Notes: generated by a model not told the origin, from the sequence alone. A stretch of 64,000 nt of DNA from Microbacterium sp. Marseille-Q6965 (GCF_946151065.1 NZ_CAMGZA010000001.1:372001-436000); one strand, 5' to 3'; positions 1-9,208 are shown, numbered from the stretch's first letter. Made by a program: numbers and translations.

Positions 1-6
1 GGCTCT

Positions 7-1068
7 GTGATGACCGCCATCACGCTCCTCGTCCCAGACGCGGCGATCGACGTGACCGCGCTGCGTCGCGGCCGGCGCCGGCGCGCGCGCCGCCGGGTGA
101 TCGGCGTCTCGGCGCTGTCCGTTCTGCTCGTCGCGCTCCTCGTCGCGATGGTCATGCTTGGTTCGACGATCTATCCCGTCTCCGACGTTCTGGCGGTACT
201 GAGCGGCCAGGACGTCCCGGGTGCCTCGTTCACCGTGGGGCGACTGCGCATCCCCCGCGCCGTCACCGGGGTGCTCGCCGGCGTCGCGCTCGGGATCGCC
301 GGGTCCACGTTCCAGACGCTCCTGCGCAACCCCCTCGCGAGCCCAGATGTCATCGGCATCACCTCAGGGGCGAGCGCCGCGGCCGTCCTCGGACTCGTCA
401 TCCTCCACCTTTCCGGCGGCGCGACCACGGCGCTCGCCCTGGGCGTGGGCATCGCGACCGCCGTGGTCATCTACCTGGCGGCGCGCGGCGGCGACGCCAC
501 GGGCGGGCGTCTCATCCTCATCGGGATCGGCGTGGGCGCCATGCTCGATGCGGTCGTTTCCTACCTCATTCAGCGCGCCGCCGAATGGGATGTCGCCACG
601 GCGATGCGCTGGCTCACCGGAAGCCTCAACGGATCGCGCATGGAGGACGTGCCGCCGCTACTCGTCGCGGTCGTCCTGCTCGTGCCGCTGGTCCTGCTGC
701 TCTCGCGCGATCTGGACGCGCTCGCGCTCGGGGACGCCTCGGCCGCCGCGCTCGGGGTGCGTGTGGACCGGGCGCGCGTGCTCCTCATCGTCTGTGCCGT
801 CGCGCTGGCCTGCTTCGCCACGGCGACGACGGGGCCGATCGCGTTCGTCGCCTTCCTGGCCGGCCCGATCGCCGCGCGCATCGTCGGCGCCGGCTCGTCC
901 CTCGTCGTCCCGGCGGCGCTGGTGGGCGCGTGCCTCGTGCTCGCGGCCGACCTGCTCGGCCAGTTCGCCTTCGGCACCCGGTTCCCCGTCGGCGTCATCA
1001 CCGGCGTCCTCGGGGCGCCGTACCTCCTGTATCTGCTCATCCGCTCCGCCAAGCGAGGTCGCTCATGA
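7..1068 (+). CDS. FecCD-family siderophore-iron ABC transporter permease
   Basis: Inner-membrane permease subunit of a ferric-siderophore importer. The 353-aa protein has a basic N-terminus followed by about nine hydrophobic helices. It carries the FecCD hallmarks: a segment reading LRIPRAVTGVLAGVALGIAG near residue 80, LLRNPLASPDVIGITSGAS shortly after it, and GPIAFVAFLAGPIAARIVG in the C-terminal third. The GTG start overlaps a TGA in another frame, which suggests coupling to a second permease gene lying before the window. The stop overlaps the ATG of the ATPase gene (ATGA), so the two are translationally coupled. The substrate is inferred only from the family and from the siderophore reductase that follows. 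The start is slightly uncertain: GTG at 7 or ATG at 10. Confidence 0.9.
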   Translation: MMTAITLLVPDAAIDVTALRRGRRRRARRRVIGVSALSVLLVALLVAMVMLGSTIYPVSDVLAVLSGQDVPGASFTVGRLRIPRAVTGVLAGVALGIAGSTFQTLLRNPLASPDVIGITSGASAAAVLGLVILHLSGGATTALALGVGIATAVVIYLAARGGDATGGRLILIGIGVGAMLDAVVSYLIQRAAEWDVATAMRWLTGSLNGSRMEDVPPLLVAVVLLVPLVLLLSRDLDALALGDASAAALGVRVDRARVLLIVCAVALACFATATTGPIAFVAFLAGPIAARIVGAGSSLVVPAALVGACLVLAADLLGQFAFGTRFPVGVITGVLGAPYLLYLLIRSAKRGRS

Positions 1069-1919
1069 CCCCCACCCACATCCTCGAGACGCAGGGGCTC
1101 CGCGCCGGCTACGGCAGCAGCACGATCGTCGACGGCGTCGACCTCGCGCTGCCCCCGGGCAAGATCAGCGTCATCGTCGGTGCCAACGCGTCCGGCAAGT
1201 CGACGCTGCTCAAGACGCTCGCGCGGCTGCTCGCGCCGCAGGACGGCTCGGTGCTGTTGGACGGCAGCCGGATCGACGCACTGCCCACGAAGCAGTTGGC
1301 ACGCACGCTCGGCCTGCTGCCACAGGCGCCCGTCGCGCCCGAGGGGATCGCCGTCGCCGACCTCGTCTCGCGCGGTCGACACCCGCACCAGAAGCTGTTC
1401 CGCTCGTGGACCGCCGAGGACGAGCTCGCTGTCGCACGCGCCCTCGCCGAGACCGGCACCGCAGAGCTCGCCGACGCGGCCGTCGACGAGCTCTCGGGCG
1501 GCCAGCGGCAGCGCGTGTGGATCGCCATGGCCCTGGCACAGGAGGCCGAGGTGCTGCTGCTCGACGAGCCGACGACCTATCTCGATCTCGCGCACCAGGT
1601 CGAGGTCCTCGACCTGCTCACCGATCTCAATCGTGAGCGCGGCACGACCGTCGCGATGGTGTTGCACGACATCAATCTGGCGGCCCGGTACGCCGATCAC
1701 CTTTTCGCGATGCGCGGAGGGCGGCTCGTCGCGTCGGGCGCCCCGAGCGAGGTCGTCACGGCGGAGCTCGTCCGCGACGTGTTCGGCCTCGATGCTCACG
1801 TCATCCCCGATCCGGTCTCCGGGACCCCGCTCATCCTGCCGCGGGGTCGCCACCACGTTCTCGCAGACGACGGCCACGCCGAGCCGGCCGCCGCGACCCC
1901 ACAGGGAGCACACGCATGA
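1065..1919 (+). CDS. Siderophore-iron ABC transporter ATP-binding protein
   Basis: ATPase subunit that energises the adjacent FecCD permease. The 284-aa protein has a Walker A motif (GANASGKST, about residues 38-46), a Q-loop region (LLPQAP), the signature LSGGQRQRVWIAMAL, Walker B EVLLLDEPT and an H-loop in VLHDINLAARY. These are the canonical features of the FepC/FhuC family, and the length is usual for it. It starts in an ATGA overlap with the permease gene and ends in another ATGA overlap with the siderophore-interacting protein gene, so all three are one operon. The exact siderophore cannot be read from the sequence. Confidence 0.93.
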   Translation: MTPTHILETQGLRAGYGSSTIVDGVDLALPPGKISVIVGANASGKSTLLKTLARLLAPQDGSVLLDGSRIDALPTKQLARTLGLLPQAPVAPEGIAVADLVSRGRHPHQKLFRSWTAEDELAVARALAETGTAELADAAVDELSGGQRQRVWIAMALAQEAEVLLLDEPTTYLDLAHQVEVLDLLTDLNRERGTTVAMVLHDINLAARYADHLFAMRGGRLVASGAPSEVVTAELVRDVFGLDAHVIPDPVSGTPLILPRGRHHVLADDGHAEPAAATPQGAHA

Positions 1920-2836
1920 CCATGACGGCCGTCGACACCCGCCCGAACCGCTTCTTCCGCGGCCGCGTGGTGCGCATCCAGGACCTCACGCCCAGCTTCC
2001 GCCGCTTCACGTTCACGAGCGACGACATGGACGAGTACGCGGACACCGGGTTCGACCAGCGCGTGAAGGTGGTCTTCCCCACTCCGACCGCGACGCTCGA
2101 CGCCATGCCTGACGGTGAGGACTGGTACGTACGCTGGCGCGAACTGCCGGCGGCCAGCCGCCCGCCGTTTCGCACCTACACGACGCGCGCCGTGCGACCG
2201 GAGGCGCGCGAGGTCGACATCGACATGGTGGCGCACGGGGTGCAGGGTCCGGCCTCGGCGTGGATCGAGAGCGCCCGCGTCGGCGACGAGGTCATGATCT
2301 TCGCGCCGACCGTGCATCACGAGGGCGTGAGTCTCGGCATCGACTTCGTGCCGCCGGCGCGGACGGAGCAGTACCTGCTCGTGGGCGACGAGACGGCCGC
2401 CCCCGCGATCGCCGTGATGCTCGAGCAACTGCCGCGAGAGGCGACCGGCGTCGTCGTGCTCGAGGTGCCCGATGAGCGCGACTGCGCCTACCTGCCCACG
2501 CACCCCGGCTTCCGGATCTATGCCGCGGGCCGCGACTCCGGCGCGCGCCACGAGCACCTCCTGCGCGCCGTCGAGGCGCACGCCGAGGTGCTCTGCCCGA
2601 ACGGCCGCGGCGCCGAGGTGGAGGAGATCGACATCGACGCCGGGCTGCTGTGGGAGGTGCCCCGCACGGCGAAGGGGGGCGCCGCGCTGAAGTCGGCGCC
2701 GCTGTACGCGTGGATCGCGGGCGAGGCGAGCGCCGTCAAGCAGCTGCGCCGCCATCTCGTGCAGCAGGTGGGCGTCGACCGACGCGCCGTGGCCTTCATG
2801 GGCTACTGGCGCCTGGGGCGCGCCGAGAACGAGTAA
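1916..2836 (+). CDS. Siderophore-interacting protein (FAD-dependent ferric-siderophore reductase)
   Basis: Cytoplasmic flavoprotein of the SIP/ViuB family, which releases iron from imported ferric siderophores by reduction. The 306-aa protein has an N-terminal FAD-binding barrel with the RTYT flavin motif near residue 85 and the VDIDMVAHG strand. A C-terminal NAD(P)H-binding half follows, with LLVGDETAAPAI near residue 158 and YAWIAGEASAVKQLRR near residue 266. The ending GYWRLGRAENE matches the usual GYW(R/K)xG tail. It is the last gene of the iron operon and converges on glpK with only 7 bp between the stops. Confidence 0.93.
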   Translation: MTMTAVDTRPNRFFRGRVVRIQDLTPSFRRFTFTSDDMDEYADTGFDQRVKVVFPTPTATLDAMPDGEDWYVRWRELPAASRPPFRTYTTRAVRPEAREVDIDMVAHGVQGPASAWIESARVGDEVMIFAPTVHHEGVSLGIDFVPPARTEQYLLVGDETAAPAIAVMLEQLPREATGVVVLEVPDERDCAYLPTHPGFRIYAAGRDSGARHEHLLRAVEAHAEVLCPNGRGAEVEEIDIDAGLLWEVPRTAKGGAALKSAPLYAWIAGEASAVKQLRRHLVQQVGVDRRAVAFMGYWRLGRAENE

Positions 2837-2843
2837 CGCCGCG

Positions 2844-4352
2844 TCACGCCCAGTCGAGGGTGCGGGCCACCGCCTCCTTCCACCGGGCCAGGCGCTGCTC
2901 GCGCTCGCGCTCGTCCATTGCGGGCTCCCAACGGCGATCCTCCGCCCACAGCGATTCCAGCTCCTCGACGGAGTCCCAGAAGCCCACCGCCAGGCCGGCC
3001 GCGAACGCGGCGCCCAGACAGGTCGTCTCCGACACGGCGGGCCTCACCACGGGCACGCCGAGGATGTCGGCCTGGAACTGCATCAGCAGCTCGTTGTGCA
3101 CCATGCCGCCGTCCACGCGCAGCTCGGCGAGGGGCACCCCCGCGTCGGCGTTCATCGCGTCGATCACCTCGCGGGACTGGAACGCCACGGCCTCCAGCGC
3201 GGCCCGCGCGAAGTGTCCCTTGTGGGCGAAGCGGGTGAGGCCCGTAATCACGCCGCGCGCGTCGGACCGCCAGTACGGTGCGAACAGACCGGAGAAGGCC
3301 GGCACGATGTGCACGTCGCCGTTGTCGTCGACGGTGCGCGCGAGCGTCTCGACCTCGGGAGCACTGCGGATGATGCCGAGGTTATCGCGCAACCACTGCA
3401 CGAGCGAGCCGGTGACGGCGATGGATCCCTCGAGCGCATACACCGGGGCCTGCTCCCCCAGTCGATACGCGACCGTGGTGATGAGCCCGTGCTCGGAGCG
3501 CACGATCTCCTCGCCGGTGTTGAACAGCACGAAGTTGCCCGTGCCGTAGGAGTTCTTCGACGTGCCGCGGCGGAAGGCCGCCTGTCCGAAGGTCGCGGCC
3601 TGCTGGTCGCCCAGGATGCCGGCGATCGGCGTCTCACGCAGCAGGCTGTGCGGGTTGGCGGCGGCGTACACCTCACTGGACGAGCGGATCTGCGGCAGCA
3701 TCGCGCGGGGGACCCGGAAGACCGCGAGCATCTCCTCCGACCAGTCGAGCGTCCGGAGGTCCATGAGGAGGGTGCGGCTGGCGTTGGTGACGTCGGTGAC
3801 GTGCACGCCGCCGCCCGCTGCGCCCCCCGAGAGGTTCCACAGCAGCCAGGTGTCGATGGTGCCGAACAGCAGCTCCCCCGCCTCGGCGCGCTCGCGGGCA
3901 CCGTCGACGTTCTCGAGGATCCACGCAAGCTTCGAGGCCGAGAAGTAGGCGTTCAGGGGCAGACCCGTGATGTCGGCGAAGCGCCCATGACCGCCGTCGG
4001 CCGCGAGCTCGTCGATCCGGTCCTGCGTGCGCGTGTCCTGCCAGACGATGGCGTTGTGGATGGGTCGGCCGGTGGCCTTCTCCCACACGACCACGGTCTC
4101 GCGCTGGTTGGTGATCCCGAGCGCGGCCACGTCGTGGCGGGTGATCTCGGCCTTGGAGAGCGCCTGCCCGATCACCTCGCGGGTGTTGCGCCAGATCTCG
4201 AGGGCGTCGTGCTCCACCCACCCGGGCCGAGGGAAGATCTGCTCATGCTCGGTCTGGCCGATGGCGATGACCTTCGCGCTCCGGTCGAACACGATCGCCC
4301 TCGTCGACGTGGTGCCCTGGTCGATCGCGACGATGTACTGGGGGTTCGACAC
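2844..4352 (-). CDS. glpK: Glycerol kinase
   Basis: Phosphorylates glycerol to sn-glycerol-3-phosphate with ATP. The 502-aa FGGY-family protein has the N-terminal phosphate-binding [13 protein letters not shown] at residues 10-22, [10 protein letters not shown] in the middle, and the C-terminal signature around [19 protein letters not shown]. Length is standard. The GTG start is preceded by a good ribosome site (AAGGAG). A histidine seven residues before the PIAG segment sits where low-GC Gram-positive enzymes carry the HPr-phosphorylated His; that alignment is by eye only. The gene lies downstream of its presumed regulator on the same strand, with a palindromic site (4428-4441) between them. 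The G3P product would feed GlpD. Confidence 0.97.
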   Translation of the reverse strand: MSNPQYIVAIDQGTTSTRAIVFDRSAKVIAIGQTEHEQIFPRPGWVEHDALEIWRNTREVIGQALSKAEITRHDVAALGITNQRETVVVWEKATGRPIHNAIVWQDTRTQDRIDELAADGGHGRFADITGLPLNAYFSASKLAWILENVDGARERAEAGELLFGTIDTWLLWNLSGGAAGGGVHVTDVTNASRTLLMDLRTLDWSEEMLAVFRVPRAMLPQIRSSSEVYAAANPHSLLRETPIAGILGDQQAATFGQAAFRRGTSKNSYGTGNFVLFNTGEEIVRSEHGLITTVAYRLGEQAPVYALEGSIAVTGSLVQWLRDNLGIIRSAPEVETLARTVDDNGDVHIVPAFSGLFAPYWRSDARGVITGLTRFAHKGHFARAALEAVAFQSREVIDAMNADAGVPLAELRVDGGMVHNELLMQFQADILGVPVVRPAVSETTCLGAAFAAGLAVGFWDSVEELESLWAEDRRWEPAMDEREREQRLARWKEAVARTLDWA

Positions 4353-4427
4353 GGCGGTACTCCTTCGTTGCCTCGTTCGGGTCGTGGCACCAGGCTAGAG
4401 GGGAGCGTGGGCGAACCCACCGGCCGG

Positions 4428-4441
4428 TGCACGAACGTGCG
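4428..4441. promoter_or_regulatory. Palindromic operator upstream of glpK
   Basis: TGCACGAACGTGCG is a near-perfect inverted repeat (TGCACG-N2-CGTGCG). It matches the perfect palindrome at 5452-5465 beside the SorC-type regulator gene. A candidate glpK -10 box on the minus strand (TAGCCT, 4392-4397) places the site roughly 45-50 bp upstream of the likely transcription start. That position is more typical of an activator than of a blocking repressor, but this is inference. Confidence 0.7.
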
Positions 4442-4442
4442 T

Positions 4443-5450
4443 TCAGGCCACGAGGTGCCTGGCCAGCTCCTCGTCGAGCACGAGGTCGGTGATCACGCGC
4501 GCCGCGAGCGCGCCCCGCACCGCCGGCAGCTTGGGAGTGCCCGAGACGACGCACACGCGACGCGGCACACGCCGGAGCCGGTCGATGCCCGGACCCGTGC
4601 CCCGCGCGTTCATGGCGATGTCCTTCCACGTCCCGTCCGCGCGGAAGAACACCGTCGCCACGTCGCCCACCGCGCCGTCCTCTCGCAGGCTGCGGTAGTC
4701 CGCCTGCTCGAGGTAGCCGCCCACGTACACGCGGCTGGGCACCTCGGCCAACGGCGAGCCGAGGCCGAAGATCGCGATGTCGATGCGGTCCTGGATGCCG
4801 AGCACCCGTCGAGTGCTGCGTTCCCGCCACATCGCCTGTTTCGTCGCGGGATCGTCGAAGAACGCCGGGACGGGGAACTGCTGCACGCGGGCGTTGAAGG
4901 CCTGGCCGAACCGCAGCAGGATCTCGCTGGCGTACTCGATTCCCGAGGTCTGGGTGTTCCCCGCCCCGTTCAGCTGTACGACGGTCGTGCCGTGCGTGTC
5001 CCGCGCGGGCAGGTGCCGGCTGATGGCTCCGATGGTCGAACCCCACGCCACACCGATGGCCATGTTGGAGTCGACGAACTGAGAGATCAGGCGAGCGGCC
5101 GTCATCGACACGCGCTCCAACCGGTCGACCTCGCTCACGTCGGGCCCCACGGGCACGACGTGAGCGGCGACGCCGAAGCGATCCCGGATCTGCTTCTCGA
5201 TGGCCGCGCCCTTCTCGAGCGGCGAGTGGATCCGGATGTCGACGAGCCCCGTCTCACGCGCGTGGCTGATCAGTCGCGACACCGAGGAACGCGAGGTGTG
5301 CAGCTCGCGCGCGATCGCGTCCATCGTCAGGTCCTGCAGGTAGTACAGCTGGGCGGCCGTGAGGGCGCGCACGAGCTTGGGGTCGTTCGCGTGTGCGAGC
5401 GAGCCGATTCCCGGTTCGGCCCCGATCGCGTTCGTCATTCCTGCACCCAT
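4443..5450 (-). CDS. SorC-family sugar-binding transcriptional regulator (probable glycerol regulon regulator)
   Basis: Cytoplasmic DNA-binding regulator of about 335 aa. A helix-turn-helix lies near residues 20-65, including YLQDLTMDAIARELHTSRSSVSRLI. A SorC/DeoR-type effector domain fills the rest, with GVAWGSTIGAISRHLP and a C-terminal VRGALAARVITDLVLDEELA. It sits between glpK (same strand) and glpD (divergent), so control of glycerol use is the natural inference; the effector may be a phosphorylated metabolite such as G3P or DHAP. The start is unclear: GTG at 5456, ATG at 5450 and ATG at 5438 are all in frame, none has a strong ribosome site, and the palindrome at 5452-5465 covers the first. 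Autoregulation is likely. Confidence 0.85.
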   Translation of the reverse strand: MGAGMTNAIGAEPGIGSLAHANDPKLVRALTAAQLYYLQDLTMDAIARELHTSRSSVSRLISHARETGLVDIRIHSPLEKGAAIEKQIRDRFGVAAHVVPVGPDVSEVDRLERVSMTAARLISQFVDSNMAIGVAWGSTIGAISRHLPARDTHGTTVVQLNGAGNTQTSGIEYASEILLRFGQAFNARVQQFPVPAFFDDPATKQAMWRERSTRRVLGIQDRIDIAIFGLGSPLAEVPSRVYVGGYLEQADYRSLREDGAVGDVATVFFRADGTWKDIAMNARGTGPGIDRLRRVPRRVCVVSGTPKLPAVRGALAARVITDLVLDEELARHLVA

Positions 5451-5451
5451 C

Positions 5452-5465
5452 TGCACGTTCGTGCA
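5452..5465. promoter_or_regulatory. Palindromic operator at the regulator/glpD divergence
   Basis: TGCACGTTCGTGCA is a perfect 14-bp inverted repeat. It differs from the copy at 4428-4441 only in its centre and last base. It lies at the 5' edge of the SorC-type gene and about 50 bp upstream of a plausible glpD -10 (TAGTCC, 5500-5505). The same element therefore flags both glycerol genes and the regulator itself. Confidence 0.75.
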
Positions 5466-5552
5466 CTCGCCTTGCGCATCCTCTCCGACCCGCCCAGCCT
5501 AGTCCTGAGCACGGCATCATGGCCGCGCGTTCCCCCGAGCAGAAGGAGCCCG

Positions 5553-7256
5553 ATGAGCACGCCTGCAGCCACGCACCGCCGCGAGGAGACGATCTCCGCG
5601 ATTCGCGAATCGGGTCGCGCCCAGGTGCTCGTGATCGGCGGCGGCATCAACGGCATCGCGACCTTCCGTGACCTCGCGCTGCAGGGCATCGACGTGCTCC
5701 TCGTCGAGCGGGGCGACTTCGCCTCGGGCGCTTCCGCGGCATCGAGCCACATGATCCACGGCGGCATCCGCTACCTCGAGAACGGCGAGTTCCGGCTCGT
5801 GCACGAGTCGGTGCAGGAGCGCAACGGCCTGCTCGCCACGGCGCCGCACTACGTCAAGCCGCTCAAGACCACGATCCCCATCTACTCGTTCTTCTCGGGC
5901 CTGCTGAACGCGCCGATGAAGTTCCTCTTCAACCGCTCCGGCAAGCCGTCCGAGCGCGGTGCGCTGATCATCAAGGTCGGGCTCGTCATGTACGACCTGT
6001 TCGCCAATGCCGGGCGCGCGACACCGCGGCACGCGTTCCGGGGGCGCTCCCGCTCGCTGCGTGAGCTGCCGCGCCTGAACCCGGGTGTGAAGTACACCGC
6101 CACCTACTACGACGCGTCGATGCACGATCCCGAGCGGCTGGCGCTCGACGTGCTGGGCGATGGCGTGCGCGCGGGCGGCCGCGCGCTCAACTACGTGGAG
6201 GCGGTCGGGCGTGACGGGCGGTCCGTCGTGCTGCGCGACAACGGCACGGGCGAGGAGTTCTCGGTCGCGGCGGACGTCGTCGTGAACGCCTCGGGACCGT
6301 GGACGGACGTCACCAACGAGGCGTTGGGCGACGCGACGACCTACATGGGCGGCACGAAGGGCTCGCACATCGTGCTCGACAACCCCGAGCTTGTGCAGGC
6401 GACCGGCGGGCGCGAGATCTTCTTCGAGCACGAGGACGGCCGCATCGTGCTGATCTACCCCATCAAGGGGATGGCGATGGTCGGCACCACCGACATCCCG
6501 GCGGATCCTCGGGAGCCCGTCCGCTGCACGGAGGAGGAGGTGTCGTACTTCTTCGACCTCATCGCCAACGTGTTCCCCGACGTGCACGTCTCGCGCGACC
6601 AGATCGTCTACCGCTTCAGCGGCATCCGCCCGCTCCCCAAGAGCGACGCCACGATCGCCGGACAGATCTCGCGCGATTACCGCATCGAGGTCGGCGAGCT
6701 CGGCGGGGTTCCCGTGCTGAGTCTGATCGGCGGGAAGTGGACCACCTTCCGCGCGCTCGGCGAGACGCTGTCGACGCGCGTGCTCGAGCGACTGGGCGCG
6801 CCCCGTCGGCAAAGCACGACGGGGCTGCCGATCGGCGGCGGCCGCGACTATCCCCGCACCCTCGGAGACCGGGCCGTCTGGCTGCGCCGCAACCTGGGCG
6901 GCGAGAGCGACCGCACGCGCCTGCTCTTCGAGCGCTACGGCACTCGGGCCGCGGATGTGTGGGCTCACCTCGCCGCGGGCGCGGACGAGACGCTCCTGAA
7001 CGGCGAGCTGTCGACGCGCGAGCTGGACTGGATGGTGCGCGAGGAGCACGTGGTGCACCTGGCCGACGTCGTCCTGCGCCGCACGTCGCTGGCCTTCACC
7101 GGCCGCGCCGACCTCGACGCGCTCGCGGCCATCGCCGACGCCCTCTCCCCGATCCTCGGCTGGGACGAGGGTCGGCGCGAGCAGGAGCTCGCCGAGACGG
7201 TGACCCTGCTGCGCGAGGAGCACGGCGTGAGCCTCCCCGACTACGCCACGCGCTGA
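5553..7256 (+). CDS. glpD: Aerobic glycerol-3-phosphate dehydrogenase (FAD)
   Basis: Membrane-associated flavoenzyme oxidising sn-glycerol-3-phosphate to dihydroxyacetone phosphate and passing electrons to quinone. The 567-aa protein shows the FAD dinucleotide fold (VIGGGINGIATFRDLALQG, about residues 26-44) and SSHMIHGGIRYLE. The NASGPWTD segment, KGSHIVLD and PIKGMAMVGTTDIP follow, and a C-terminal DAO-type cap domain closes it. The ATG was chosen because AGAAGGAG sits 5-12 nt upstream; longer readings upstream are non-coding. It diverges from the SorC-type regulator and completes the glycerol pathway with glpK. A rho-independent-type terminator follows at 7270-7297. Confidence 0.96.
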   Translation: MSTPAATHRREETISAIRESGRAQVLVIGGGINGIATFRDLALQGIDVLLVERGDFASGASAASSHMIHGGIRYLENGEFRLVHESVQERNGLLATAPHYVKPLKTTIPIYSFFSGLLNAPMKFLFNRSGKPSERGALIIKVGLVMYDLFANAGRATPRHAFRGRSRSLRELPRLNPGVKYTATYYDASMHDPERLALDVLGDGVRAGGRALNYVEAVGRDGRSVVLRDNGTGEEFSVAADVVVNASGPWTDVTNEALGDATTYMGGTKGSHIVLDNPELVQATGGREIFFEHEDGRIVLIYPIKGMAMVGTTDIPADPREPVRCTEEEVSYFFDLIANVFPDVHVSRDQIVYRFSGIRPLPKSDATIAGQISRDYRIEVGELGGVPVLSLIGGKWTTFRALGETLSTRVLERLGAPRRQSTTGLPIGGGRDYPRTLGDRAVWLRRNLGGESDRTRLLFERYGTRAADVWAHLAAGADETLLNGELSTRELDWMVREEHVVHLADVVLRRTSLAFTGRADLDALAAIADALSPILGWDEGRREQELAETVTLLREEHGVSLPDYATR

Positions 7257-7269
7257 CGCGCGTGTCGTG

Positions 7270-7297
7270 AACCCGTCCGCACCTGCGGGCGGGTTTT
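7270..7297 (+). terminator. Terminator after glpD
   Basis: Two 12-base arms (AACCCGTCCGCA and TGCGGGCGGGTT) pair with one mismatch around a 2-base loop and run into TTTT. This closes the glpD transcript before the hydrolase gene. Confidence 0.8.
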
Positions 7298-7350
7298 CGC
7301 GAGCGCAGACGCTCGCATCCCTTACACCCGATGAAGGAGCCCCCATTCCC

Positions 7351-9195
7351 ATGACAACGACGTCACGCCGGCGCAACCGCGCGCTCGTGATCCTGTCGCT
7401 CGTGCTCTGCCTGATCTCGGCCGTCGGCGCCGCGATCGTGCAGACCGGCGCCGGCTCGACCCAGGTCAAGGACCTGACCTGGGAGACGAGCTCCGGTCGC
7501 GCCATGAACGCGCTGCTGTTCGTCCCCGAGAACGCGACGGCCGATGAGCCCGCTCCCGCCGTGGTGGTCAGCCACGGCTGGTGGAACAACCGCGAGATGC
7601 AGACCGCCAACTACGTCGAGCTGGCCCGCCGCGGCTTCGTGGTGCTCTCGATCGACATGTACGGTCACGGCAACTCCGACCCGCTTCCCGCCGACGAGCT
7701 GCAGGTGGGCGGCACGGGCATGTACGACGCGGTGAAGCTGCTGGCCGACCTGCCCTACGTCGACGTCGACCGCATCGGCGTCACCGGCCACTCCAACGGC
7801 GCGCGCGCCGCGAACTTCTCGGTCCAGCTCGACAACGAGGCGGACGAGCAGCTCATCTCCTCCGTCATGCTCGTCGACAACGAGGCGTTCTACACCGACG
7901 AGGAGGGCGCCTACACGAACAACTACGGCTCCCGCGACGTGGGTCTCGTCGCCGACCAGTACGACGAGTTCTTCTTCCGCTCGTACAACGCCGACGGCAC
8001 GGTCGCGACCACTCCCCGGGAGTTCGCCGGCACGCCCAACGCCCAGTCGTTCCTGCACTTCGGCGAGGACCCCACCGGTCTCGACGAGCGCGTGCCCGAC
8101 GAGTACTACACGCAGACGATCGAGGGCGAGGAGGCCGTGCGCTTCCTCAGCACCCCCGCGCAGACGCACCCCTGGAGCACCCAGTCGAAGTACACGACCG
8201 CCGACGTCGTCGACTTCTTCGACACCACGCTCGGCGCGCCGAACCCGATCGAGCCGACCTCTCAGGTGTGGCAGTGGAAGGAGCTGTTCACGGCGCTCGG
8301 CCTCATCGGCTTCGGCATGTTCCTCGTCGTGTTCACGCGAGAGCTGCTGTTCACGCGCGCCTTCGCCGGGCTGCGACAGGAGGCGGCGCCGGCCACCAAG
8401 ACGACCACGAGGGGCCTCGCGTGGTTCTGGGGCGGCCTGGTCGTCTCGGCGGCGATCTCCGCGCTGTCGTACGTCTGGCTGAGCCAGCAGTCGTGGCTCA
8501 CGGGCATCGTCCACAACGCCGTGCCCAACATCGTTCCGACGGGTTCGGTGTTCTTCATCGCCGTCTGGGCGGCGGTCAACGGCGTGGCCGCGATCGCGAT
8601 CATGCTCGTGTCGTACCTCCTGTACGGTCGCAAGGCCGGGCAGAACCCGCGCGAGCTCGGCATCTGGCCGGGGTGGAAGCGCCTCCTGCAGAGCGTCGGG
8701 CTGGCCGCCGTCGCGAGCGTGGCGACGTTCATGCTCGTGTTCCTCGCGGACTACTTCTTCAAGACCGACTTCCGACTCTGGGTGCTGGCCGTGAAGGTGT
8801 TCCCGCAGGACAAGATCTGGTACGGCCTGTTCCTGCTGCCGCTGTTCCTGATCTACTTCGTCGCCAACTCGGTGTCGATCAACGTGTTCAGCCGCTTCAC
8901 GCTCGCCGGCAAGGAGTGGGTGAACACCGCCGTGCTGGCGCTGTTCAACTCGCTCGGCCCGATCGTGCTCGTGCTGCTGCAGTACCTCACCTTCTGGGTG
9001 ACGGGCGATCTCGTGCCCGGCTTCGGCGGCATCTACAGCATCTGGCTGTTCCCGGTGATCGTGATCCTCGCGTTCACGGCGGTGGTCACGCGCAAGATCT
9101 ACCGCGAGACGAACAACCCGTACATCGCCGGCATCCTCAACGCCGTCGTCGTGTCGATCGTCTCCGTGTCGAACTCGCTCGTCATGACCTACTGA
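7351..9195 (+). CDS. Membrane-anchored alpha/beta hydrolase with C-terminal polytopic domain
   Basis: 614 aa. One N-terminal transmembrane helix (about residues 10-31) is followed by an alpha/beta-hydrolase domain (about 45-300). It has an oxyanion-type VVSHGWWNN, the nucleophile elbow GHSNGA with Ser148, and a candidate catalytic His273 in QTHPWS. From about residue 308 to the end there are roughly seven hydrophobic helices (GLIGFGMFLVVF, ISALSYVWL, SVFFIAVWAAVNGVAAI and others). The fold resembles dienelactone-hydrolase/esterase enzymes, with the catalytic domain probably outside the membrane. Substrate is unknown; lipid, ester or peptide are all possible. AAGGAG lies 11 nt before the ATG. 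It stands alone between two terminators, so it is monocistronic. Confidence 0.8.
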   Translation: MTTTSRRRNRALVILSLVLCLISAVGAAIVQTGAGSTQVKDLTWETSSGRAMNALLFVPENATADEPAPAVVVSHGWWNNREMQTANYVELARRGFVVLSIDMYGHGNSDPLPADELQVGGTGMYDAVKLLADLPYVDVDRIGVTGHSNGARAANFSVQLDNEADEQLISSVMLVDNEAFYTDEEGAYTNNYGSRDVGLVADQYDEFFFRSYNADGTVATTPREFAGTPNAQSFLHFGEDPTGLDERVPDEYYTQTIEGEEAVRFLSTPAQTHPWSTQSKYTTADVVDFFDTTLGAPNPIEPTSQVWQWKELFTALGLIGFGMFLVVFTRELLFTRAFAGLRQEAAPATKTTTRGLAWFWGGLVVSAAISALSYVWLSQQSWLTGIVHNAVPNIVPTGSVFFIAVWAAVNGVAAIAIMLVSYLLYGRKAGQNPRELGIWPGWKRLLQSVGLAAVASVATFMLVFLADYFFKTDFRLWVLAVKVFPQDKIWYGLFLLPLFLIYFVANSVSINVFSRFTLAGKEWVNTAVLALFNSLGPIVLVLLQYLTFWVTGDLVPGFGGIYSIWLFPVIVILAFTAVVTRKIYRETNNPYIAGILNAVVVSIVSVSNSLVMTY

Positions 9196-9208
9196 TCCCG
9201 GCCTGATC

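Noticed and set aside
3096..5552. Long plus-strand open frame upstream of and continuous with glpD
   Set aside because: It is antisense to glpK and the SorC-type gene. glpD proper starts at 5553 behind a strong ribosome site.
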